This document shows positions 16,504 through 25,755 of a DNA stretch of 64,000 nt, piece by piece. Source of the stretch: Archangium lipolyticum (lineage in GTDB: Bacteria > Myxococcota > Myxococcia > Myxococcales > Myxococcaceae); assembly GCF_024623785.1 (NCBI RefSeq), contig NZ_JANKBZ010000016.1, positions 1 through 64,000 on the forward strand. The letters are read 5' to 3'. A program made the translations under genes and the position numbers. Positions within the stretch are counted from its first letter, which is position 1, and every line of letters begins with the position of its first letter. The notes below the pieces were generated by a model. The model was not told where the DNA came from. It did not search any database and saw nothing but the letters and a program-made list of their open reading frames with translations.

Positions 16504-16592
16504 GCCCGCCTTGCTTTTTCTCTCGCGCGGCCGCCTCCGGGCGTCTACTCAACGGGTATCATTTCGTACCCCCCAAGGAGGCACCCACACCC

Positions 16593-17552
16593 ATGGCCGC
16601 GCTCACCATCGGCTTCCTCATGGACCCGCTCGAGGGCGTTCGGGTGGATCACGACTCCACCTTCGCCCTCATGCTCGAGGCCCAGCGGCGCGGGCATCAG
16701 GTGCGCTACTTCGAGCAGCCCTGGCTCCGCTTTGGCGGCACCTCCGCCGAGGCGCGCATGCGCACCGTCACCGTGCGCCGCGAGCCCGGCAATCACTTCG
16801 ACCTGCGCGACGAGGAGGTCCGCCCGCTCTCGAGCCTCGACGTGCTCTTCCTGCGCAAGGATCCGCCCGTCGACGCCGACTTCATCCAGGCCACCCAACT
16901 GGTGGAGCTGTGCAACGGCCGCGAGCCCGTCTTCCTCAACAACCCCACGGGCATCCGCGACGCCAACGAGAAGCTCTTCGGCTTGCGCTTCCCCGAGCTC
17001 ATGCCCGAGACGCTCATCGCCCGTGACATGGTGTCGCTCGCCCGGTTCGTCGCGAACCATCCGCAGGGCACCATCCTCAAGCCCGTCGAGGGCTTCGGCG
17101 GCCAGGGCATCGTCTTCCTCCAACCTGGAGACCGGAACACCCGCTCGCTGCTGGAGGTGCTCACGCTCGGAGGCCGTAAGGCGATCGTCGCGCAGGCCTA
17201 CCTGCCCGAGAGCCGCCAGGGTGACAAGCGCATCATCCTCGTGGACGGGGAGCCCTGTGGCGCGGTGCTGCGCGTCCCGGCCCAGGACGATCACCGTGGC
17301 AACATGGCCGCTGGTGGTACTCCGGTGAAGACGCAGCTCACCCCGCGTGAGCTGGAGATCTGCGCCCGGCTCAAGCCGGTGCTCCAGGCGCGCGGCCTGT
17401 ACTTCGTGGGCATCGACGTGATTGGCGACTGGCTCACCGAGGTGAACGTCACCAGCCCCACCGGCATCGCGGAGATCGACAAGCTGGACAACACCAACGT
17501 CTCGGCGAAGATCATCGACGTCGCCGAGAGGCTCGCGGGAAGCAGGCGCTGA
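16593..17552 (+). CDS. gshB: Glutathione synthetase
   Basis: This 319-residue ATP-grasp ligase is of the size of bacterial GshB, which joins gamma-glutamylcysteine to glycine in the second step of glutathione synthesis. The N-terminal substrate domain starts LTIGFLMDPLEGVRVDHDSTFALMLEAQRRGH. The ATP-grasp parts are visible as TILKPVEGFGGQGI, AYLPESRQGDKRIILVDGEP and the terminal EVNVTSPTGIAEID, close to the family consensus. The ATG at 16593 has AAGGAGG 10 bases upstream; the frame extends further up but without such a signal. It lies 22 bp before the Septu ATPase. A functional link is unlikely, but co-transcription is possible. Confidence 0.93.
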   Translation: MAALTIGFLMDPLEGVRVDHDSTFALMLEAQRRGHQVRYFEQPWLRFGGTSAEARMRTVTVRREPGNHFDLRDEEVRPLSSLDVLFLRKDPPVDADFIQATQLVELCNGREPVFLNNPTGIRDANEKLFGLRFPELMPETLIARDMVSLARFVANHPQGTILKPVEGFGGQGIVFLQPGDRNTRSLLEVLTLGGRKAIVAQAYLPESRQGDKRIILVDGEPCGAVLRVPAQDDHRGNMAAGGTPVKTQLTPRELEICARLKPVLQARGLYFVGIDVIGDWLTEVNVTSPTGIAEIDKLDNTNVSAKIIDVAERLAGSRR

Positions 17553-17574
17553 GCGCCGTTGGGGACGGCCCACC

Positions 17575-18915
17575 ATGTGGATCGAGCGCCTGAAGATTCA
17601 GAACATCCGCAGCTTCGATTTGCAGCAATTGTCCTTCACTCACGACAATGGCGAGCCATACCGCTGGGTGACCCTGCTCGGTGAGAACGGTGGCGGTAAG
17701 AGCACGGTGCTCCAGGCACTTGGTCTCCTGATGGCTGGGCCGGAGGGAGCGCAGACATTGGTTCCCCGGCCAGTGGGATGGTTACGCGATGAGTCGAAAC
17801 TGGGTTATCTGACCGTCCGCTTTCATCAAGGCTCCAAGGATCCGGGAAAGGCAAAGGGCTCATCAAAGGCGATCGGCTACACCTTGTTGGTGACAGGTAC
17901 GGGCCGACTCTCTTGGAAGAACGAGGTCTACACCGAGCCCACCATCTTGGGGTGGCCGTCACGGTCGTTGTCGTGGCTGCGCGAGAACACCTTCTCTTCA
18001 AGAGGGCAGGGGTGGTTCTCTGCCGGTTACGGCGCTTTTCGCCGTCTGACTCGTTCCCATCAGGTCATCGTTCCATCGCTGGAGCCCCAAGCGCGCTACA
18101 CGAATTTCCTCACCCAATTCAACGAGGACGAACCGCTGGCGACATTCGAGCGGTGGGTGCTCTACCTCGACTACGTCAGTGCCAGAGGAGGTCGGAACTC
18201 CAGTCAGGCTCGACGCCAACGCGACCTGGGCATCGACGCCATCAATCGCATGCTGCCGAGCGGTACCCGCTTCGACAGCGTGAACGAGCAGGGACGTATC
18301 CTCTTCGACGTGGGTGGCCGGAAGGTGCCCACCATCGCGATGAGCGATGGCTACCGGAGCATCCTAGCGCTCGCTGGTGATCTGATCTGGAGGCTCATCC
18401 AGGCATTTCCCAAGAGTACCAACCCCCTTCATGAGGAAGGGGTGGTGCTCATCGATGAGTTGGACATCCACCTGCACCCCCGCTGGCAGCGGTACATCGC
18501 TGGCTGGTTGCGCGAACAGTTCCCGAAGCTCCAGTTCTTCGTCGCGACGCACAGCCCCTTCGTGGCCGCTGGAGCCGGAAAGGACGCCCTCACCTTGCGA
18601 CTGACGCTCGAAGAGGGTGTCACACGGGTGGAACAGGTGGAGACCCCCGCGGCCCTCAGTGTGGACGGCATCCTTCAAAGCGAGGCGTTCGGCCAGTTGT
18701 CGCCCTACTCGCCTCCAACCCAGGCCGCCATCGACAGGTATGACGCCCTGGCTCGCAAGAAGAAGCGCAGTCAGGCCGAGCAGAAGGAGTTCGCGCGGCT
18801 GCGTGCGTTCATGCAGCAGGCCAGACCTCTCGGGGGTCCACCCGAGCCGGGCTCGCTGGATGCGAGGCTGGAGGCCTACATCGACAAGGCGCTCCAGGGG
18901 AAAGGCCGGGGATGA
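17575..18915 (+). CDS. ptuA: Septu anti-phage system ATPase PtuA
   Basis: This 446-residue ABC/RecF-like ATPase begins MWIERLKIQNIRSF. It carries Walker A GENGGGKST at 36-44, a Walker B VVLIDELDIHLHP near 290-300 and the H-loop FFVATHSPF near 321-329, the signature of the OLD/PtuA group. Its C-terminal helical tail (RYDALARKKKRSQAEQKEFARLRAF) is typical of PtuA proteins. It overlaps the HNH gene by ATGA, giving the canonical ptuA-ptuB order of a type I Septu system. Known family behaviour: PtuA oligomers bind ATP, hold PtuB inactive and release nuclease activity on infection. G+C is somewhat lower than that of the neighbours. No reverse transcriptase is nearby, which argues against a retron variant. 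Confidence 0.9.
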   Translation: MWIERLKIQNIRSFDLQQLSFTHDNGEPYRWVTLLGENGGGKSTVLQALGLLMAGPEGAQTLVPRPVGWLRDESKLGYLTVRFHQGSKDPGKAKGSSKAIGYTLLVTGTGRLSWKNEVYTEPTILGWPSRSLSWLRENTFSSRGQGWFSAGYGAFRRLTRSHQVIVPSLEPQARYTNFLTQFNEDEPLATFERWVLYLDYVSARGGRNSSQARRQRDLGIDAINRMLPSGTRFDSVNEQGRILFDVGGRKVPTIAMSDGYRSILALAGDLIWRLIQAFPKSTNPLHEEGVVLIDELDIHLHPRWQRYIAGWLREQFPKLQFFVATHSPFVAAGAGKDALTLRLTLEEGVTRVEQVETPAALSVDGILQSEAFGQLSPYSPPTQAAIDRYDALARKKKRSQAEQKEFARLRAFMQQARPLGGPPEPGSLDARLEAYIDKALQGKGRG

Positions 18916-19589
18916 TCCAGGTGAGGCGTGGACGTGCGCCCGACATCCTGACTCGCCATCGGGCGCGGTGGTTGAAGGACCTCCAGAGGGCGCGTACGCC
19001 CGAGGAGCGTCAGCGCGTCCTGGACAGGTACCGGCACGAGGACGTGAAGGATGCGCTCGTCACGCTCTTCCATGGCAAATGCGCGTATTGCGAGAGCTCC
19101 ATCCGGCACGTCGACTACGGGCACATCGAGCACTACCGACCGAAATCGAAGTACCCGAAGCAGGCCTTCACCTGGTCCAACCTCGTCCTGGCCTGCGGCG
19201 TGTGCAACGGCAGTGAGCACAAGGGTGACGCGTTCCCGCTCAAGGCCGAGGGGGGACCTCTCGTGAATCCCACGACCGAGGACCCGGAGCGGCATCTCTC
19301 CTTCGAGTACGACCCTGTGACGAGGCTCGCCAGCGTGCGGGGAAGGACGACGCGGGGGGATACCACGGAGAAGTGTTTCGGGCTCAATCGCCAGGATCTG
19401 CGCAGACACCGGTCGACCCGCGTCAAACAACTCTGGTTCATTGCCCAGCGTGCCACGATCGATCCCGACGCGCGGCGCCTGCTCGACGAGGCGGCCTCGG
19501 CATCCGAGGAGTACTCCGCGTTCGCGAACCTGCTCCGGGATGCTCTCTCGAAGGGAATACCGCTCTCTTCCGCCCCACTGACGAGCTGA
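18912..19589 (+). CDS. ptuB: Septu anti-phage system HNH nuclease PtuB
   Basis: This 225-residue HNH endonuclease has the zinc knuckles CAYCE (about 57-61) and LACGVCNGSEHKGD (about 94-107). The catalytic block HIEHYRPKSKYP lies between them, followed by FTWSNL. This is the standard PtuB arrangement, and the length fits the family. Its start codon overlaps the ptuA stop (ATGA), so the two are translated together. The protein is predicted to cut DNA when released or activated by PtuA. The next gene, on the same strand, is an unrelated lipoprotein about 110 bp away. Confidence 0.9.
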   Translation: MIQVRRGRAPDILTRHRARWLKDLQRARTPEERQRVLDRYRHEDVKDALVTLFHGKCAYCESSIRHVDYGHIEHYRPKSKYPKQAFTWSNLVLACGVCNGSEHKGDAFPLKAEGGPLVNPTTEDPERHLSFEYDPVTRLASVRGRTTRGDTTEKCFGLNRQDLRRHRSTRVKQLWFIAQRATIDPDARRLLDEAASASEEYSAFANLLRDALSKGIPLSSAPLTS

Positions 19590-19701
19590 CCACTTCGAGC
19601 CCGTACTGCTAGCCGATCCAATCCAGGTTCCTTCTGTCAAGAAGAGAGCACCGCGTTCCCCGTTGGCCGGAGTGGGAAGCGGAGGAAGGACACCTGGAAG
19701 T

Positions 19702-21570
19702 ATGAAGCTTTGGGCCGTGGTGTTGGCGTTGTGTGGACTGTCCGGAGTGTATGGCTGTGGTGGCGATGCGCCAGGGGCGCAGCCACCCCTGTCCTCGGAA
19801 ACGAGTGATGCCGGAACCGGTGGGACGACCGGTGACGGAGGCAACCCCCAGGGTGATGGGGGCACTTCGGAGGACGATGCGGGCATGGCGGTGGGGAATG
19901 CCTTTCCCCTCTGCAACGCTGAGGGCTGGTGCTGGGAGAATCCCCGGCCGCAGGGCAACCACCTGAAAGCCGTCTGGGCCGCCAGTGCCAATGACGTGTG
20001 GATGGTGGGCGAGCGCGGCATCCTCCAGCGCTGGGACGGGACGGGCTGGACGTACTTCCCCTCGCTGACCACCGGCACGCTGAACTCGGTGTGGGGCAGC
20101 AGCCGGCGCGACGTGTGGGCCGTGGGCGAGGCCGGCGTCGTGCTGCACTGGGACGGTACCGGCTGGAAGACGGTGCAGAGCGGCACGAACAAGACGCTGT
20201 ACGGCGTGTGGGCCAGTGGCCCGAGCGACGCGTGGGCCGTGGGCGAGGCGGGCACCCTGCTGCACTGGAACGGCTCGGCCTGGAATGTGGCCTCGGTGGG
20301 AACCACGTCCACCTTCCGCTCCGTCTGGGGCGCGAGCGCGGACGACGTGTGGGCCGTGGGTGGGGCCGCCTCGGGTGGCTGGGTGCACCACTGGAACGGG
20401 ACGGAGTGGACGTCCGTCTCCATTCCCGTCACGGGCAGCACCCTCCACGACGTCTGGGGCAGCGCGTCCGGTCATGTCGTGGCGGTGGGCACGAGCGGAA
20501 AGGTGCTGCGCTGGAACGGGAGTGCGTGGTCGCTCGTCACCACACCCTACAGCGCGGAGCTCACCTCCGTCTGGACCAGTGGTCCCGACGACATCCGGGC
20601 CACCACCACGGGCGCCGTCATCCGCTATGACGGCTCGAGCTGGTCCGTGGCTTCGTTCCCGGTGCAGAAGGTGAACGCCGTGGGAGGCACGAGCGCGAAG
20701 GATCTCTGGATCGTCGGGGACAATGGCGACGTGCGCCACTTCGACGGACTGGGCTGGGCGCGCAGGTCCGAGGGCGAGAACAACCAGAACCTCCAGGGCC
20801 TGCTGGCCTTTGGAGCCGACGACATCTGGGCGGTGGGCGGCACCGACGCGGGCGTGCTGCACTACGACGGCGAGGCCTGGCGGACGGTATCGACGGGCAG
20901 TGACTACCGCTTCAAGGCGATGTGGGGCAGTGCTCCCAACGATGTCTGGGCGGCCGGGGAGATCATCTATCGATGGAATGGCACGACGTGGAGCTCCGCC
21001 GCCGCGCAATCGGGGCTGTGGCTGGGCGGTTACAACGACGTGTGGGGCAGCGGCCCGAGTGACGTGTGGACGGTGGGCACCAACAAGGTGGGACGGTGGA
21101 ACGGCTCCACCTGGAAGGTGACCTCCACGACGGCCTCGACCCTGACGGGCCTGTGGGGCAGCGGACCCGACGACGTGTGGGTGACGGGCAGCGATGGCCT
21201 GCGCCGCTGGAATGGCACCGCGCTGACGACGGTGACGCTGCCGTCCACGGCCTGGCTCAACGACGTGTGGGGCAGTGGGCCCGGCGACGTGTGGGTGGTG
21301 GGCAGGGCGGGCAAGGCCTTCCACTGGAATGGCACGGCCTGGACGGATGTCTCCACACCGCTCGGCGTGGAGCTGTTCTCCGTCCGAGGCAACGGGGCGG
21401 GAGCGGTCTGGGCCAGCGGGGACAATGGCACCCTGCTGCGCTGGACGGGCAGCGGCTGGGCCACCGAGGACACGGGGGTGAATCGCCCGTTCCGGGGCGT
21501 GCTGCCATTGGGTGACCAGGGCCTGCTCGTCGTCGGCCCCGGTGGCACCATCCTGCGCAAGAGACCCTGA
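19702..21570 (+). CDS. Lipoprotein with WD/Kelch-like beta-propeller repeats
   Basis: This 622-residue protein has a type II signal peptide (lipobox LSGVYGC), a disordered Gly/Asp/Pro segment to about residue 65, and then about thirteen repeats of 40-44 residues built around DVWAVGxxGxxxxWNGxxW. These are predicted to fold into one or two beta-propellers on the cell surface. The repeats are also very alike at DNA level (GACGTGTGGGCCGTGGGC), which favours recombination. ATG 19702 follows GGAGGAAGG; a TTG at 19663 would add thirteen residues. It may serve in adhesion or polymer binding. No catalytic motif is seen. Confidence 0.85.
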   Translation: MKLWAVVLALCGLSGVYGCGGDAPGAQPPLSSETSDAGTGGTTGDGGNPQGDGGTSEDDAGMAVGNAFPLCNAEGWCWENPRPQGNHLKAVWAASANDVWMVGERGILQRWDGTGWTYFPSLTTGTLNSVWGSSRRDVWAVGEAGVVLHWDGTGWKTVQSGTNKTLYGVWASGPSDAWAVGEAGTLLHWNGSAWNVASVGTTSTFRSVWGASADDVWAVGGAASGGWVHHWNGTEWTSVSIPVTGSTLHDVWGSASGHVVAVGTSGKVLRWNGSAWSLVTTPYSAELTSVWTSGPDDIRATTTGAVIRYDGSSWSVASFPVQKVNAVGGTSAKDLWIVGDNGDVRHFDGLGWARRSEGENNQNLQGLLAFGADDIWAVGGTDAGVLHYDGEAWRTVSTGSDYRFKAMWGSAPNDVWAAGEIIYRWNGTTWSSAAAQSGLWLGGYNDVWGSGPSDVWTVGTNKVGRWNGSTWKVTSTTASTLTGLWGSGPDDVWVTGSDGLRRWNGTALTTVTLPSTAWLNDVWGSGPGDVWVVGRAGKAFHWNGTAWTDVSTPLGVELFSVRGNGAGAVWASGDNGTLLRWTGSGWATEDTGVNRPFRGVLPLGDQGLLVVGPGGTILRKRP

Positions 21571-21691
21571 GCGGAGTACTTCGGGTACGGACCTCCGGGG
21601 CCACGTTGGCCTCGGAGGTGAGTCACAACTCCTCGCATCCGTGCGTCCCCCCGGCAGCGCTTTTCACGGCTGCAAGCTCAGGACGCCACCG

Positions 21692-24600
21692 ATGCCCAAC
21701 ATCGTCACTCCGCAGATCAGTACATCCGCCGAACTCTGGTTCGATCCCTCCGGGGGAACGGAGCAGCCGACGCGGATCGACTTCTCCATGACGCAGACGG
21801 ATGGGGTCACTGCCCCCTATCCGGGAGGTGGAACGATCACCCGTAGCCGCGAGGGCATCGACCTCTACCTGGACAGCGCCTGCACGCAGAAGCTCCAGTT
21901 CTCGGAGAACCAGGCGCGCCTCACCCCCGCCCAGCTCAGGACCCAGGACTTCGGCGGTGGCAGGACGGGCATCACCTGCTACATGAAAGGGATTGTCGCC
22001 AGCGGCATCGTCCCGATCCGTCTGACGCTGGTGTTGGATCTCCTGGAGACGTCGGAGCGGAAGCAGACCGACTTCACCACCGGCACCAAGAGCAACCGCA
22101 TCAACGTCATCCAGAACGACGCGGGCGCCTCCAAGGACATCACCGTCAAGGCCGCCGCCGTGTTGACCCCCAAGGTCCTGATCGGCAACACCGAACCGTT
22201 CGACCCCCGGGTCTACCCCAGCGGCGCTCCCACCGCCGTCACCTTCACCTACGAGAGGACCGACAACGACTCCACCGCCGCCTACAACGGCACCGGCGAG
22301 CTCTCCCTCTCGCCGAAGGACGCCAGCATCCAGCTCTACACCGACGCCTCCTGCACCACGAAGCTGGTGGTGACCGACGGCAAGGCGGTGATTCCCTCCT
22401 CCAACCTGGCGCCGAATGCTCCCCTCCCCTTCTTCATGAAGGCGGCACCGGATGTCTCCCCCGCCACCGTCATCCTGACCCTGAGCCTCAAGCCCAACAG
22501 CGACCCCAAGCAGGTCGTACCGGCCGGAACGGCGGCCCGTCAGGTGTCGTTGGTTCCCGTCAATACCGTGACGCCCCGGGTGGTGCTCGGCCTTCCCCGG
22601 GAGCATGACGGCGCCCTCTGGTTCCCTTCGCTCGTTGGCACCTCGCCCAGGGTGCTGCTGTCGATCGATCAGACCCCCGGCAAGGTCCTCCCCTACAAGG
22701 GCGCCGCGGTGCTTCAGCGCGGCTCTCCCAGTCTCCAGTTGTTCTGGAACGAGGACCGGACCCGGCCAGTCGCCTTCTTCGACAACCAGGCCGTCATCCC
22801 CAATGCCTTGCTCACCGCGGGCAAACCCCTCGAGCTCTACCTCGCGGGCACGGCCCCCGGTGATGTGACGCTCGGCCTGTCCCTCCATGACGCCAAGGAC
22901 AGGGCGTTCGCGCTGGCCCCTCCCGCCTCGGTCACGGTCCCCATCAAGGCGGCCAACTTCATTGGCAGGACGCTCGCCGCTCAGGGGACGGTGGCGCCGG
23001 GTCGGCTCACTCCCGTCAAGGTCGCCATCACCCAGAGCAATGCGTCCGCGCCCTACGGCCAGGATGGCACGCTGGTGCGTGGCGATGTCCGACTCCTCGT
23101 CTATGCCGCCCTCGACGGGACTGGAAAGGGCAAGGATCCGCTCTTCGCGGACAAGAAGCTGGAGGCTCCGATCTCCAATACCGACCTGAAGGCGGGCAAG
23201 ACCTTCTACCTGACCTGGGACGGTGCGTTGGACAAGGAGGCTTCCCTCGCCCTCGAGCTGCCGGCGCCGAACAAGCCCTACCTCATCATCCAGCCCTCCA
23301 GTCAGCTCGAGCCCGAGACGGCCACCAGCGCGGTGCCGGTCTTCGTCGAGGCCTCCAACACCGTGACGCCGGTCATCGACACCGAGTACGACCTGGTGTT
23401 GCTCGACACCTCCTCCGAGGCGAAGAACAGGACCACTCCGGTGCGGGCGCGCTTCTACGTCACACAGAGCGCGCCAACCACTCCGTACACCTGCGACGGC
23501 GAGTTGAAGCGGGACAATGGCAACGTCCGGGTCTACCTCGACGAGGCCTGTACCCTCGAGCTCAACTTCCGCGACGACAAGGCCCTCATCCCCAATGCGG
23601 CGCTCATCGACCCGGCCCGTGTCTACTACCTGCGAGGCGTTGCCTCCGGAAAGAGCACGCTGACCCTGAAGGCCAAGGCGCCGGAGCCGTCTGTCTCCAC
23701 TCCGGCCATCACGGTGGCCAGCGAGGCGAAGAGGGAGCTCGCCGTCATTCCCCTGAAGCTGACGGTCTACCGCGACGACGGCGGCACCTCGCCCATCACC
23801 GAGGTGGCCATGTCCCCCCGGGCCATGCGCCAGGAAGGCCGCTCCCTCCACGTCCAGAACGTCCAGAAGCAGTACGGCCGCGCCAGGTTGGTGCTCAAGA
23901 AGGTCGACACCAGCACCTGGCCGGCGGCGGCGGCCTCGTATCAGGTGCTCGTGAGCGTCGTCTCCACCCAGGATCGGCTGACCCTCCACGATAGCGAGGC
24001 CGGCACCACCGTGGCCGCGGACAAGGATCGCCCGCTCGCCCTCGGCAAGACCGACGTGGGCGCCAGTGACAAGTCCTACTGGGCCGAGGGCAAGGCGGTG
24101 AGCGCCGACCTGTGCGACGTCCGCGTCGAGCTCGGTCTGCGCCGCGACGACCGTGTCGGCGAGAGCTGGCAGGACCGCCAGCCTTCACTGCGCAATGGCG
24201 ACTGGGCGGCGATGACCGTGGTCAAGATCGTCCGGGTCACCCCCGATGTCGATGGTTGGACGCAGTACGTGAACCAGCCGCCGGATCGCTCCCTGCTCGC
24301 CAACGACAACGGCAATCCCTCGAAGAATGGCCGCAACGTCCTGGTCACCGCCGAGGTCGAACCGGCCAAGGCGGGCATCGATGTCGACTTCATGCTGTGG
24401 GGGTTCAATGGCAATGGCAACGCCGCCGTCGGGACCCCCCGGGTGCCCAACGTCCCAGACGAGCTCAAGGCCGCTGACAAGCACGTGACCGCGGCGACCG
24501 GCTCCGATGGCAAGGCCAGCGCCCGGATCAAGCTCTCCCGCTACGGCGGTGACAGGTTCTACGCCGTGGCCTTCCTCGCCGATGACGCCCGCAAGGGCGA

Positions 24601-25714
24601 GACCGAGCTCGGGGCGAAGGGAGACACCGCGCCGGCCACCACCCGATCCAAGCCGCTCGAGGTCTGGCAGAAGATCTTCTATACGCTCGCGGTGATGCGG
24701 CGTCATGCCGGGGGTGACTACACCAACCGCGCCAACGAGCCGACCTTCATCAACAAATACGCCGGCTCCTTCCTCGAGATGGAGCGCAAGGGCAATGTCC
24801 TGATCGTTCCCCATACGGGAGTGATCACCAAGGCGAATGCCACGGGCGCGTGGTGGACCGGCAACGGGCTGCCCGCTTCGACCGAGCGGACGTTCGACCT
24901 CGTGCTCATGGATACCATCGCCTCCGGTGCCCCCACCCCCAAGCGGATCGAGATCACCGCTCCCACGTTGGTGATGGTGTCGAAGGTGCTCAATGACCCC
25001 TACGACCTCTCCGCCAAGGCCAACTGGCTCGTCGCGGGAAGTGGGAAGGTGTTGGCGCTGGACAACAGTGTGATCAACGCCATCCCGGATGACCGCGTCT
25101 CCCTCACCTACGAGGGCGAAGCCAGCTTCAAGCTGAAGATCAACATCTTCGACCTGCTGGGAGGGCGCGCGCTCGACCAGGTGAAGGTCCAGGTGACCTT
25201 GAGGAAACAGACCATCGTCTCGGGCTTCTCCTCGGGGAGCAAGACCTTCGTGGGCATCCGCAACCGGGAGCAGAAGGCGGCCACCCTCGCCGGCTACGAC
25301 GCGACCGCGTCCGCCAACCACACCATGTGGCACGAGACCGGCCATTACCTCGGCCTCACCGCGAACAAGGTGCCGAACCAGGGACAGAACGGCAACGTCC
25401 ATTGGTATCTCGGTCGCAACAACCAGACCCGCTACAACTCGAGGAACCCGCCGCCGCCGGACAAGGTGAGCGAGGTCGCTCCTCCCTACGGCGCCCAGAT
25501 CGGCACGGGCAATCATTGCAGGTCCGCGGTCGAGAACTTCGCCGCGGCCCAGCTGGACACCGGCCAGCTCGTCGATGTGGGAGTCTCGCCCTCGTGCATC
25601 ATGTACCACTCACTCTCGACGCCCATCACGGTGAACTACTGCCCCAACTGCGGCCAGGCCCTGCGGGCGAGGGATCTCTCCGTCCCCAAGGTGGTGGGAG
25701 ACACCGACTTCTAG
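21692..25714 (+). CDS. Large repeat protein with metzincin-like HExxH C-terminal domain
   Basis: This 1340-residue protein starts at ATG 21692, with AGGA about nine bases upstream and unlike-coding sequence before it. It has no signal peptide. Residues 1 to about 680 hold about six Ig-like or jelly-roll repeats of about 110 residues, each starting TPxVxIG.T and ending in an IPNAxL...L motif. The C-terminal region contains HETGHYLGL at about 1214, i.e. HExxHxxG, and CIMYHS about 88 residues later, which resembles a metzincin Met-turn. A CPNCG pair follows near the C-terminus. The likely activity is zinc metalloprotease. It is followed 41 bp later by a gene with a similar N-terminus. Export route and target are unknown. 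Confidence 0.78.
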   Translation: MPNIVTPQISTSAELWFDPSGGTEQPTRIDFSMTQTDGVTAPYPGGGTITRSREGIDLYLDSACTQKLQFSENQARLTPAQLRTQDFGGGRTGITCYMKGIVASGIVPIRLTLVLDLLETSERKQTDFTTGTKSNRINVIQNDAGASKDITVKAAAVLTPKVLIGNTEPFDPRVYPSGAPTAVTFTYERTDNDSTAAYNGTGELSLSPKDASIQLYTDASCTTKLVVTDGKAVIPSSNLAPNAPLPFFMKAAPDVSPATVILTLSLKPNSDPKQVVPAGTAARQVSLVPVNTVTPRVVLGLPREHDGALWFPSLVGTSPRVLLSIDQTPGKVLPYKGAAVLQRGSPSLQLFWNEDRTRPVAFFDNQAVIPNALLTAGKPLELYLAGTAPGDVTLGLSLHDAKDRAFALAPPASVTVPIKAANFIGRTLAAQGTVAPGRLTPVKVAITQSNASAPYGQDGTLVRGDVRLLVYAALDGTGKGKDPLFADKKLEAPISNTDLKAGKTFYLTWDGALDKEASLALELPAPNKPYLIIQPSSQLEPETATSAVPVFVEASNTVTPVIDTEYDLVLLDTSSEAKNRTTPVRARFYVTQSAPTTPYTCDGELKRDNGNVRVYLDEACTLELNFRDDKALIPNAALIDPARVYYLRGVASGKSTLTLKAKAPEPSVSTPAITVASEAKRELAVIPLKLTVYRDDGGTSPITEVAMSPRAMRQEGRSLHVQNVQKQYGRARLVLKKVDTSTWPAAAASYQVLVSVVSTQDRLTLHDSEAGTTVAADKDRPLALGKTDVGASDKSYWAEGKAVSADLCDVRVELGLRRDDRVGESWQDRQPSLRNGDWAAMTVVKIVRVTPDVDGWTQYVNQPPDRSLLANDNGNPSKNGRNVLVTAEVEPAKAGIDVDFMLWGFNGNGNAAVGTPRVPNVPDELKAADKHVTAATGSDGKASARIKLSRYGGDRFYAVAFLADDARKGETELGAKGDTAPATTRSKPLEVWQKIFYTLAVMRRHAGGDYTNRANEPTFINKYAGSFLEMERKGNVLIVPHTGVITKANATGAWWTGNGLPASTERTFDLVLMDTIASGAPTPKRIEITAPTLVMVSKVLNDPYDLSAKANWLVAGSGKVLALDNSVINAIPDDRVSLTYEGEASFKLKINIFDLLGGRALDQVKVQVTLRKQTIVSGFSSGSKTFVGIRNREQKAATLAGYDATASANHTMWHETGHYLGLTANKVPNQGQNGNVHWYLGRNNQTRYNSRNPPPPDKVSEVAPPYGAQIGTGNHCRSAVENFAAAQLDTGQLVDVGVSPSCIMYHSLSTPITVNYCPNCGQALRARDLSVPKVVGDTDF

Positions 25715-25755
25715 GCCCCTTCCGAAGAGATTCCCTCGACTGAGCGGAGCAAGAC

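Noticed and set aside
17575-19589. Retron with Septu-like effector
   Set aside because: No reverse transcriptase frame or structured ncRNA was seen near the pair; plain Septu fits.
19702-21570. Regular DNA repeats that could suggest a CRISPR array
   Set aside because: They are in-frame 120-132 bp protein repeats (DVWAVG units) without conserved direct repeats and unique spacers.
21623-23989. 788-codon frame on the minus strand inside the metzincin-like gene
   Set aside because: Low-complexity translation (Gly, Asp, Arg, Val) and no start signal; the plus-strand frame holds regular repeats and the HETGH site.
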